NCBI GenBank assembly: GCA_902489255.1
Contig: CABTZF010000007.1
Coordinates: forward strand, 1-59,254
From: an uncultured Peptoniphilus sp.
GTDB taxonomy: Bacteria > Bacillota > Clostridia > Tissierellales > Peptoniphilaceae
Direction of reading: 5' to 3'
Length of the DNA stretch: 59,254 bases
Under the pieces are notes generated by a model, which was given only the letters and a program-made list of their open reading frames with translations, did not search any database and was not told the origin of the DNA. This document shows, piece after piece, positions 52,751 through 59,254 of this stretch. Made by a program: the position numbers and the translations under genes. How positions within the stretch are numbered: position 1 is the first letter of the stretch; the number at the start of each line of letters is the position of its first letter.

Positions 52751-53080
52751 ATTAAACTAATTATTAAAATTTTAGTAAGTGCTTTAGCTATATTAGTAGC
52801 TTCATGGATGCCTGGTGGATTCGAGGTTGACAGTTTCGGTGCTGCTATTGCCGCAGCTGTAGTAATAGGTTTACTTGACTGGGCAATTAACAAATTTACC
52901 GGAGTTGATGCTTCACCTTTTGGCAGGGGTGCTGTAGGATTTATTGCTGCAGTAATAATTCTTTTTTTAACAGGCAAATTGGTAGACGGATTTCATGTAA
53001 CTTTGTGGGGGGCAATAGTGGGTGCCATTATTTTAGGTATTGTTGATATGTTTATACCTTCAGATAAAAGACCCATGTAA
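52751..53080 (+). CDS. Phage holin family 4-type membrane protein with an AUU start
   Basis: A 109-residue protein with four membrane helices, matching the small four-helix family annotated as phage holin 4 (IKLIIKILVSALAILVASW at the N terminus, then AIAAAVVIGLLDW, AVGFIAAVIILFL and the C-terminal GAIVGAIILGIVDMFIP). These are chromosomal envelope proteins in many bacteria, and a lytic role is not implied. A perfect GGGGAGG (52736-52742) lies 8 nt before ATT 52751, whose product aligns with the family's normal Met start. The only standard in-frame start, GTG 52721, lies upstream of the ribosome site and has none of its own. Confidence 0.8.
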   Translation: MKLIIKILVSALAILVASWMPGGFEVDSFGAAIAAAVVIGLLDWAINKFTGVDASPFGRGAVGFIAAVIILFLTGKLVDGFHVTLWGAIVGAIILGIVDMFIPSDKRPM

Positions 53081-53190
53081 CCACATTAAATTACCCTAAA
53101 AGATTATTTAAATTCATAATAAACCACCCGTCAAAAGGCTTATTAAATTAAGAATTTTAGAAAACTGATTTAGGGAGTATTTAAGTGGAA

Positions 53191-53225
53191 AAAGTCTATG
53201 AGTCTAAATTCATAGGCTTTTTTAT
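53191..53225 (+). terminator. Terminator after the holin-like gene
   Basis: AAAGTCTATGA (53191-53201) pairs with TCATAGGCTTT (53210-53220), with one T-G pair, then a run of T residues. Confidence 0.8.
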
Positions 53226-53381
53226 TTGGGAGTATTGTTGATATTGGGAATATTTTTAAGTGATAGATAGGCGCACCTTGGTCTAATTGTGAATGCCCAA
53301 AAGGAAGCTTAAATGTCTTCTATAACGTCTAGGCACATCAAAAATTAACACACTTTGATAAAATATAGAAAGGAGTTACTA

Positions 53382-54365
53382 ATGCCATTTGAAATAGTGA
53401 GAAATAACATAGTAAATATAAAAGTGGATGCAATTGTAAATACAGCAAATCCTAAGCCTATAGTAGGCGGTGGAGTAGATAGTGAGATCAACAAAGGTGC
53501 AGGACCGGAGCTTCTAATTGCAAGAAAGAGAATTGGCTACATACCCTTTGGAAAAGCCTTTATTACGTCTGCATATAATTTAAAGGCAAAATATGTAATC
53601 CACACTTCAACTCCATCCTGGGAAGGTGGATATAAGGGGGAAGGAGAAATACTTTCAGCCTGCATTAAAAACTCTTTAAACTTGGCAAAAGAAAAGGGCT
53701 GCGACTCCATAGCCATGCCTTTGATCGGAACAGGAACCTGTGGATATCCAAGCGACTTGGCGCTTCAAATTACCATTAAAGAAGTGAGCAAATTTTTATT
53801 AAAAAACGAAATGTACATCTACCTTGCAGTCTTTTCAAAGGATGCCTTTTCATTGTCAAAAAAACTCTTTAAGTCGGTAAAAGAATATATTTCAGAAAAC
53901 TACGTTGAAGAAAAAATAAATGAAGAATACATAGGCTCATTTTATAGAAAATATAATTTTGAGGCTGACAAGATGGCACCCCTTATACAAGACAGTGAAA
54001 GTATAGAGGACATTTTAAAAAATTTGGACGAAGGATTCTCTAAGACCTTATTAAGACTCATAGACAAGTCCGGCAAGACGGATCCTGAAGTTTATAAAAA
54101 GGCAAATATTGACAGAAAGCTTTTTTCCAAAATCAAAAATAATCCCGACTATCGCCCCTCAAAGACCACAGCAATAGCCTTTGCCTTGGCATTGGAACTG
54201 AATAAGGATGGGATGGAAGATTTAATAGGAAAAGCAGGCTATGCCCTCACAAGAAGCAGCAAGTTTGACGTAATAATTGAGTATTTTATCGAAAGAAAAA
54301 ATTACAACATCTTTGAAATAAACGAAGTCTTATTTGCCTTTGACCAACCTTTAATTGGAGGATAA
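53382..54365 (+). CDS. Macro-domain protein with C-terminal HTH-like extension
   Basis: A 327-residue protein. Residues 1-150 form a macro domain that binds ADP-ribose or related ligands: DAIVNTANPKPIVGGGVDSEI contains the Asn/Gly loop, and AMPLIGTGTCGYPSDLALQI is the second loop. The C-terminal 130 residues (ETFSKTLLRLIDKSGK-like EGFSKTLLRLIDKSGKTDPEVYKKANIDRKLFSKI) resemble a helical DNA-binding-like module. AGAAAGGAGT precedes ATG 53382. The vWA gene 71 bp downstream shares an upstream repeat with it. A role in ADP-ribose signalling or stress is inferred. Confidence 0.88.
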   Translation: MPFEIVRNNIVNIKVDAIVNTANPKPIVGGGVDSEINKGAGPELLIARKRIGYIPFGKAFITSAYNLKAKYVIHTSTPSWEGGYKGEGEILSACIKNSLNLAKEKGCDSIAMPLIGTGTCGYPSDLALQITIKEVSKFLLKNEMYIYLAVFSKDAFSLSKKLFKSVKEYISENYVEEKINEEYIGSFYRKYNFEADKMAPLIQDSESIEDILKNLDEGFSKTLLRLIDKSGKTDPEVYKKANIDRKLFSKIKNNPDYRPSKTTAIAFALALELNKDGMEDLIGKAGYALTRSSKFDVIIEYFIERKNYNIFEINEVLFAFDQPLIGG

Positions 54366-54436
54366 ATGTCGCCTTGGAAGTGACCTAAATGTCTTCTTGT
54401 TTTTTTACAATATAGTAAAAGAAAGAGGGGATAAAA

Positions 54437-55084
54437 ATGATAGAACTTGTATTTATATTAGATAAGAGTGGCTCAATGGAAGGCTTGGAAAAAGACACAA
54501 TAGGTGGCTTTAACTCCATGATCCAAAGGCAAAAAAAAGAAGCGGGGGAAGCCTATGTCTCCACAATATTATTTAACGAAGAAAGTAAAGTAATACACGA
54601 CAGAGTATCCATAAAAGACCTACCAAAGTTGACAGAGGAAGAATACTATGTAGAAGGCTGCACCGCACTACTTGATGCAGTGGGAGGAGCCATAAAACAC
54701 ATAGGAAATATTCATAAGTATGCTCGCAAAGAAGATGTGCCTGATAAGACATTATTTGTAATCACCACAGACGGTATGGAAAATGCCAGCAGAAGGTACA
54801 GTTATAGAGAAGTAAAAAGACTAATCACCAACCAAAGAGAGAAATATGGCTGGGAATTTATCTTCTTAGGTGCAAACATAGATGCAGAAGGAGAAGGAGA
54901 AAAATTTGGCATAAAAAGAGAAATGGCGGTAAACTATCACAGCGACGAAAAAGGCACAGAACTAAACTACAGAGTCATAGGCGATGCCATAAGCTATGTA
55001 AGAAGAAACAAAGGAAGAGTCGACAAACACTGGAAAGACGAAATCACAGAAGACTACGAAAACAGAAAAGATAAAAATAATTAA
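54437..55084 (+). CDS. von Willebrand factor A (TerY-like) domain protein
   Basis: A 215-residue cytosolic vWA protein. The MIDAS motif is complete: LDKSGSM (DxSxS), the distal Thr in EGCTALLD, and the Asp in TTDGMEN. The domain is followed by a charged tail. Related TerY-like proteins work in tellurite/stress assemblies; nothing else of that system is here. It is paired with the macro-domain gene, an association seen in other Firmicutes to my recollection. AAGAGGGGAT precedes ATG 54437. Confidence 0.88.
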   Translation: MIELVFILDKSGSMEGLEKDTIGGFNSMIQRQKKEAGEAYVSTILFNEESKVIHDRVSIKDLPKLTEEEYYVEGCTALLDAVGGAIKHIGNIHKYARKEDVPDKTLFVITTDGMENASRRYSYREVKRLITNQREKYGWEFIFLGANIDAEGEGEKFGIKREMAVNYHSDEKGTELNYRVIGDAISYVRRNKGRVDKHWKDEITEDYENRKDKNN

Positions 55085-55112
55085 AGATATACTTTGTTAT
55101 CGGGTAACTTGT

Positions 55113-55158
55113 TAAAGGGGATAGACGCAAGAATTTAGGCTTGCGTGTATCCCCTTTA
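55113..55158. terminator. Long hairpin after the vWA gene
   Basis: A 19-nt arm at 55113-55131 pairs with 55140-55158, with a single G-G mismatch and an 8-nt loop. It lies between the convergent vWA and cysteine desulfurase genes. Confidence 0.8.
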
Positions 55159-55276
55159 GTATAAAATAGAACTTTAAATAAGGCTTAATCTACTTCCTTT
55201 TAGTACTAAATTAGCATCTGTCTAACTTTTCCCTGTTCCATTCAAGGATTATACCTTACATTCACTCTTCTTATAA

Positions 55277-56401
55277 TTAAGGGATATTTTTTAATGTTTC
55301 AATAAGTTTGTCCACGTCTTCAAAGGCGTTGAAAGTGGAGAGGGACACTCGCACCATACCTCTTTTATCTGTGTTCATGACCTTGTGAAAGAGAGGGGCG
55401 CAGTGAAGTTTCGCCCTCGTGGCGATCTCTCCCTTTTGCCAAAGTAGGTCCGCCACTTCCTCTGAAGAATAGTCCTTGTAGTTAAAGGACACAATTGGTC
55501 CGTGGGGATGGTCGTGGTCTCCATAAAGCCTTACGCCTTCCAAAGACTTCAAGGACTTGTAAAGGTAGGATGAAAGTTCGAACAGGTACTTTGAAATTTT
55601 ATCAAGGCCTAGTGACTTTACATACTTTACTCCAGCCAAAAGTCCTAAGTTGGAATGGACGTTTATTGTGCCGTATTCAAATATGTCAGGCATAAATGGG
55701 CTTTGGTGCTCGTCATTTGAATTTCCGCCGCCGCCTGAGAAGACTTCTTCAAATTTTATATCTCCCTTTAGTGCAATACCTCCTGTGCCTTCCGGTCCGT
55801 AAAGGGACTTGTGTCCCGTGAAGCAAAGGACAGCGCGGTCAAAGTCTTTTAAATTTAAGTCCATGGTGCCTACAGCCTGTGCTCCGTCTATGATTAAAAT
55901 AAGTCCGTGTTTTTTACAAAAGTCTTCTACAGTTTGTAAGCAGGTGATTTGTCCCGACACATTTGACATAGCTGTAAGACAAACTGCCTTTGTGTTTTTT
56001 TGAAGGAGTTTATTTAGGTAACTTAAGTCGATTTTATCTCCTGCTAAAGGCAGGTAGGACACTTCTACTCCTTTAAGTTTTAAGTGATTTAAAGGACGAA
56101 GGACGGAGTTGTGTTCCGCAATTGAAGTAATTATGTGATCTTTTTCATGTAAAAGTGAATTTAAAACCAAGTTGAGGGCAGTAGTGACATTTGCACAGAG
56201 GGACACGTTAAGTGCCTTCACACCAAAAAGTTTCCCCAACTCTTCTCGCAAATCGTAAAGGGCTCTTAAAGAATTTAAAGACATTTCATAGGAGCCTCTG
56301 TTGGGGTTTGCGAAATGACGAGAGTTAATAGCTTCCATTACGGCTATGCCTACTGGCTCAGGCTTTATTAAAGTTGTTGATGCATTGTCCAAGTAAATCA
56401 T
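55277..56401 (-). CDS. Cysteine desulfurase-like PLP enzyme
   Basis: A 374-residue aminotransferase class V enzyme. PLP Lys lies in CFTGHKSLYGPEGTGG, the ring-stacking His in SIAEHNSVLRPLN, and the Asp in IIDGAQAVG. A conserved Cys lies in AKLHCAPLFHK. Neighbours argue for a selenium or sulfur-donor role (release of Se from selenocysteine or S from cysteine to feed SelD/YedF). ATG overlaps the DUF3343 stop (ATGA). It is the last gene of the selD operon. Confidence 0.9.
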   Translation of the reverse strand: MIYLDNASTTLIKPEPVGIAVMEAINSRHFANPNRGSYEMSLNSLRALYDLREELGKLFGVKALNVSLCANVTTALNLVLNSLLHEKDHIITSIAEHNSVLRPLNHLKLKGVEVSYLPLAGDKIDLSYLNKLLQKNTKAVCLTAMSNVSGQITCLQTVEDFCKKHGLILIIDGAQAVGTMDLNLKDFDRAVLCFTGHKSLYGPEGTGGIALKGDIKFEEVFSGGGGNSNDEHQSPFMPDIFEYGTINVHSNLGLLAGVKYVKSLGLDKISKYLFELSSYLYKSLKSLEGVRLYGDHDHPHGPIVSFNYKDYSSEEVADLLWQKGEIATRAKLHCAPLFHKVMNTDKRGMVRVSLSTFNAFEDVDKLIETLKNIP

Positions 56402-56604
56402 TTAAGATCGTAAATCCCTTCTATATTTTCTCTACCTAAAATTTTCATAACGTCCTCCAAATTTTCTCCCACTTTAAGACCGAAGCCGCAGTCCGATGTG
56501 ACCCAAGATGGGAGAGTGATAAGGCGGGTCCTTAAGTCCTTAGTCTTTTTCTCCGCTTCCATGGCATAGTTTACCGACTTAAAGGTTAATAGTTTGTAAC
56601 TCAA
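56398..56604 (-). CDS. DUF3343 protein (putative Se/S carrier)
   Basis: A 68-residue protein. The fold starts LLTFKSVNYAMEAEKKTKDL, and the single conserved Cys lies in VTSDCGFGLKV, as in DUF3343 proteins linked to selenium metabolism. Start is TTG 56604, overlapping the yedF stop (TTGA). It probably carries Se or S between the desulfurase and SelD. Confidence 0.85.
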   Translation of the reverse strand: MSYKLLTFKSVNYAMEAEKKTKDLRTRLITLPSWVTSDCGFGLKVGENLEDVMKILGRENIEGIYDLK

Positions 56605-57179
56605 CAGGGTTTCACTGTCCTGTAATGTATTTGCAAATCTACAATCTTGTCCATATTTGTCACTTGTCCCACTTTAAGCTCTTCCTTTAAGTTGTAGTTG
56701 CCTAAGCAAAGGCCGCAGGAGAGTACAGTCGTACCCTTTGATTCCAATTTTTTAAGGTCGGCTACGGTGTTTTCATTTATTGTGGAAAGCCTTACGCCGT
56801 GATTGTAAAGGACTACATATGTGGGAACTTGGTCTTTTTCTGAAAGGGAGTAGAGAAATCCTTCCAGAAGTTTTTTGGAAAATTCTTCATCGCCAACGCC
56901 AAGTTCATCTGATGAAAAGACTACAATAAATTCCTCCTTGCTGTAGTCTTGTTCAAGCTTTTTGTCCCTATCTTTTTTAAATTTTACCTTGTAGACCTTG
57001 TCTTCCTTTTCCACCTCTGTGTTGTAGCCCAATTGGTCCGCCATCTTGGATAGATTTTCAGTTGCGATTTCATTGTCTACAAGGACTGCAAATTCCTTGG
57101 GGTTTTCTTCTTTAATTAACTTTTTCGTAAGTATTACAGGTCTTGGGCAAAGAAGTCCAAGTGCATCGATTTCTTTCAT
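56601..57179 (-). CDS. yedF: YedF selenium-metabolism sulfurtransferase
   Basis: A 192-residue two-domain protein. The TusA-like N-terminal domain has the acceptor Cys in LGLLCPRPVILTKK; the C-terminal DsrE-like domain carries Cys residues in VLSCGLCLGNYNL. It shuttles selenium or sulfur. It begins 3 nt after selD. The protein ends in Cys. Confidence 0.93.
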   Translation of the reverse strand: MKEIDALGLLCPRPVILTKKLIKEENPKEFAVLVDNEIATENLSKMADQLGYNTEVEKEDKVYKVKFKKDRDKKLEQDYSKEEFIVVFSSDELGVGDEEFSKKLLEGFLYSLSEKDQVPTYVVLYNHGVRLSTINENTVADLKKLESKGTTVLSCGLCLGNYNLKEELKVGQVTNMDKIVDLQIHYRTVKPC

Positions 57180-57182
57180 TTT

Positions 57183-58184
57183 TTACCTCACTATTATTTT
57201 TTTATCTTGAGTGGGAATTATTTCTCCCACAATTGCTGCGGGAATTCCTGCAGCTTTCAACTCTTCCAAAGCTTTTTCTCCGTCTTCTGCAAGTGCCACC
57301 AAAAGTCCACCTGATGTTTGGGGATCAAAAAGGACTTCTTCCAAGGCAAAGTCGTGGATTTCAAAGTCCACCAAGTCGGAGTAAGACTTTCTGTTGCGCT
57401 GACCTCCTGCAGTAAAGAGAAATTCTTCTGCAGCCTCCTTGGCACCGGGAAGTATTTTTAAATTCTTTGAATAAATTACAGCTGTGTCTGAGACCATTTC
57501 ACTTAAGTGACCTATAAGACCGAAGCCTGTCACATCGGTCATGGCATTTACTTTGTACTTTTTAAGTATTTCACAGGCGTACTTGTTTAAAGTCCTCATG
57601 GATTCTACTGCACCTTCAAAGTACTTATCCTCACATTCATCCACAGTTCTTGCAGATGAGAGTAGGGACACGCCCAATGGCTTTGTAAGTATTAATTTGT
57701 CCCCCACTCTTGAAGAGTTGTTGTTGTAAATTTTTTGGGGATTTAAGATTCCCATGACACAAAGTCCATATTTTATCCGTGGGTCATGAATGGAATGGCC
57801 GCCCACCAAGCTACACTGGGCCTCTTTAAGTTTTGCAGCTCCGCCCTTTAATATTTCTTCCAAAATACTTCTGTCTTCCTCTTCTGGAAAGCAGACTAAG
57901 TTAAGTGCTGCCACAGGCTCGCCACCCATGGCATAAATATCAGACAGGGCATTTGCCGCCGCAATTTCTCCAAAGACAAAGGGGTCTTCTACCATTGGAG
58001 GAAAGAAGTCACAGGTAAGTGCCACTGCTATATCGTCACTTAATTTTATAATGGCGGCATCGTCATTTTTTGTAAAGCCTTCCAAGACTTCCTTTCTCTT
58101 AAATACTTCCAATATGTCTAAAGTTGTTTTTAAAGAGGAGGCTGAAATTTTTGCGTTACAACCTCCGCATACTTGAAGCTTCAT
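57183..58184 (-). CDS. selD: Selenide, water dikinase (selenophosphate synthase)
   Basis: A 333-residue enzyme that makes selenophosphate from selenide and ATP. The catalytic pair is Cys9/Lys12 in CGGCNAK, and the residue equivalent to a Sec in some SelD proteins is Cys (codon TGT). FDPQTSGGLLVAL, FGEIAAANALSDIYAMGG and LVGGHSIHDPRIKYGL are nucleotide-site motifs. GAGGTGAAACG precedes ATG 58184. It is the first gene of the minus-strand Se operon and divergent from mnmH. Confidence 0.96.
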   Translation of the reverse strand: MKLQVCGGCNAKISASSLKTTLDILEVFKRKEVLEGFTKNDDAAIIKLSDDIAVALTCDFFPPMVEDPFVFGEIAAANALSDIYAMGGEPVAALNLVCFPEEEDRSILEEILKGGAAKLKEAQCSLVGGHSIHDPRIKYGLCVMGILNPQKIYNNNSSRVGDKLILTKPLGVSLLSSARTVDECEDKYFEGAVESMRTLNKYACEILKKYKVNAMTDVTGFGLIGHLSEMVSDTAVIYSKNLKILPGAKEAAEEFLFTAGGQRNRKSYSDLVDFEIHDFALEEVLFDPQTSGGLLVALAEDGEKALEELKAAGIPAAIVGEIIPTQDKKIIVR

Positions 58185-58235
58185 CGTTTCACCTCTACAT
58201 TCACTATAACACTTTAAAAAATTTTTTAAAACAAC

Positions 58236-58241
58236 TATAAT
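58236..58241 (+). promoter_or_regulatory. -10 box abutting the mnmH start
   Basis: TATAAT ends 6 nt before ATG 58248, so the expected start of transcription is the A of the ATG; -35-like TTTAAA (58213-58218) is 17 bp upstream. No Shine-Dalgarno sequence is present. Confidence 0.55.
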
Positions 58242-58247
58242 AAAGTT

Positions 58248-59254
58248 ATGTTTAAAGCGATAGATTATGAAGAAATTTTAAAATTTAAAAATCCTCTCTT
58301 TATTGACTTGCGAAGTGAAGGAGAGTTTGAAGACGGGACAATTTTAGGGGCAATATCCATGCCTTTACTTTCAAATGAGGAGAGAAAAATTGTAGGTACT
58401 CTCTATGTGTCAGGAGATTTAAAGGGAGCAAAGGAAAAAGGTGTGGAGTTTTTTGCACCTAAGCTTACGGATTACTATAGGCGCATTTCTCAAATGGAAG
58501 ATGAGCATGAAGTTATCCTTTTTTGTTCTAGGGGAGGTTTTCGTTCTACTGCACTTTTTAATCTCTTAAAGACCTTGGGACACAATGTCTACAAGTTAAA
58601 TTATGGATACAAGTCATATAGGAAATATGTCCTTAACTTTATGGACACCTTTAAGGATTACAAGTATGTGGTTCTTAAAGGCTACACTGGATGTGGCAAG
58701 ACGGCAATTTTAAAAGAGCTAAGGAAGCGAGGAGAGAATGTCCTTGACCTTGAAGGACTTGCAAGACACAGAGGATCCCTCTTTGGGGGAATAGGCATGG
58801 GCTTGCAGCCTTCTCAAAAGACCTTTGAGTCGGAGCTTATGGAAAGCTTTAAAAGTTTTAAACAAGGTCCGGTCTTTGTAGAAGGAGAATCTTCACGCAT
58901 AGGAAGCATAAATCTTCCTGCGAAACTTATAAAGGCTATGAAACAGACAGATAAAGTTTTTTTAATTGAGGACACAATTGAAAGAAGAAAAGAGCGAATT
59001 AAGTCCGACTATTTAAGCGACTATGGATTGGAGAAAAAAGAAGAGATTATCTTGGCATTTGAAAATTTAAAGAGATATATAAGTGCAGAGAGATACGAAA
59101 ATTATTTGAAGTTGGTGGATGAAGAAAACTTCGATCTTATAATTAAAGACTTGATAATAAAATACTATGACGCCAATTACTCTATAAAAAAGGGCAAAAT
59201 TTTTTATAAAGTTTTTAATGAAGATATTAAAAAATCCTGTGACACAATACTTAA
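58248..59254 (+). CDS. mnmH: tRNA 2-selenouridine synthase MnmH (partial)
   Basis: The first 335 codons are visible; the C terminus lies beyond the window. A rhodanese domain (catalytic Cys93 in LFCSRGGFRS) is followed by a P-loop domain with Walker A GYTGCGKT (residues 145-152) and the family block RGSLFGGIGMGLQPSQKTFES in part. It converts 2-thiouridine to 2-selenouridine at the wobble position of certain tRNAs using selenophosphate from the adjacent SelD. No Shine-Dalgarno precedes the start; TATAAT at 58236 suggests leaderless expression. Confidence 0.93.
   Translation, partial: MFKAIDYEEILKFKNPLFIDLRSEGEFEDGTILGAISMPLLSNEERKIVGTLYVSGDLKGAKEKGVEFFAPKLTDYYRRISQMEDEHEVILFCSRGGFRSTALFNLLKTLGHNVYKLNYGYKSYRKYVLNFMDTFKDYKYVVLKGYTGCGKTAILKELRKRGENVLDLEGLARHRGSLFGGIGMGLQPSQKTFESELMESFKSFKQGPVFVEGESSRIGSINLPAKLIKAMKQTDKVFLIEDTIERRKERIKSDYLSDYGLEKKEEIILAFENLKRYISAERYENYLKLVDEENFDLIIKDLIIKYYDANYSIKKGKIFYKVFNEDIKKSCDTIL

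Noticed and set aside
57183..58184. A Sec (TGA) codon in selD
   Set aside because: The catalytic position is TGT (Cys9); no in-frame TGA occurs in the N-terminal loop.
1..59254. CRISPR array or intact insertion sequence
   Set aside because: No regularly spaced direct repeats and no transposase frame with terminal inverted repeats were seen.

Overview
The window is AT-rich DNA from a low-GC Gram-positive anaerobe. Strong AGGAGG-type ribosome sites, a T-box leader, CIRCE operators, an LCP cell-wall protein, flavodiiron and thiol-peroxidase oxygen defence, Fe-S serine dehydratase, a stalk-domain lipoprotein and a large InlB-repeat surface protein together suggest an anaerobic Firmicute close to the Peptoniphilaceae/Tissierellia. 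That placement is inferred from gene content; no rRNA is present. Most of the window is ordinary chromosomal core. The accessory stretch is roughly 48.9-55.1 kb.

Layout. 1-1497: start of a large secreted surface protein (minus strand, cut by the window edge). 1.8-8.2 kb: AEC transporter, htpG under a promoter and CIRCE operator, tpx-rlmH, two small proteins, DegV. 8.3-12.6 kb: serine catabolism (sdaAB-sdaAA plus a symporter) divergent from an M18 aminopeptidase. 12.8-18.4 kb: hisS, typA, cardiolipin synthase, a YgjP-like peptidase and a small membrane protein, all minus. 18.5-25.2 kb: DUF2975/HTH pair, CIRCE-controlled Hsp20, LCP protein, a YaiI-glutaredoxin fusion with nitroreductase, and an amino-acid ABC importer behind a T-box. 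25.3-32.9 kb: tightly packed operon of cation-diffusion transporter, TrkA, TrkH, TrkA, uracil-DNA glycosylase and HerA-like ATPase. 33-38.2 kb: AI-2E-type permease, a HAD protein lacking its catalytic Asp, an unknown protein, a radical SAM protein and nicotinate phosphoribosyltransferase. 38.4-48.8 kb: TtcA-like enzyme, FMN protein, flavodiiron protein, FluC coupled to a D,D-carboxypeptidase, glucosaminidase, membrane protein, stalk-domain lipoprotein, MATE exporter and an unknown anchored protein. 48.9-49.7 kb: a gene-free stretch with its own promoter, a long-range helix joining its two ends and a strong terminator, read here as a large structured non-coding RNA. 49.8-55.1 kb: UPF0237/UPF0210 pair, tRNA-Arg(CCU) with a decayed integrase beside it, a NIF3/CutA-like protein, a holin-like protein with an apparent AUU start, and a macro-domain/vWA pair. 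55.3-59.3 kb: selenium cluster (selD-yedF-DUF3343-cysteine desulfurase, with mnmH divergent).

How it works together. htpG and hsp20 carry near-identical operators immediately downstream of sigma-A-type promoters, which points to joint control by HrcA. The serine genes form a likely uptake-and-deamination unit feeding pyruvate. The Trk/CDF operon handles K+ and divalent-metal balance. Selenophosphate made by SelD can be used by MnmH for 2-selenouridine in tRNA; no selA/selB/selC is visible here.

The most unusual items are the ~755-nt RNA candidate, the YaiI-glutaredoxin fusion with an embedded second start, the AUU start, the paired CIRCE operators and the HAD pseudo-phosphatase.
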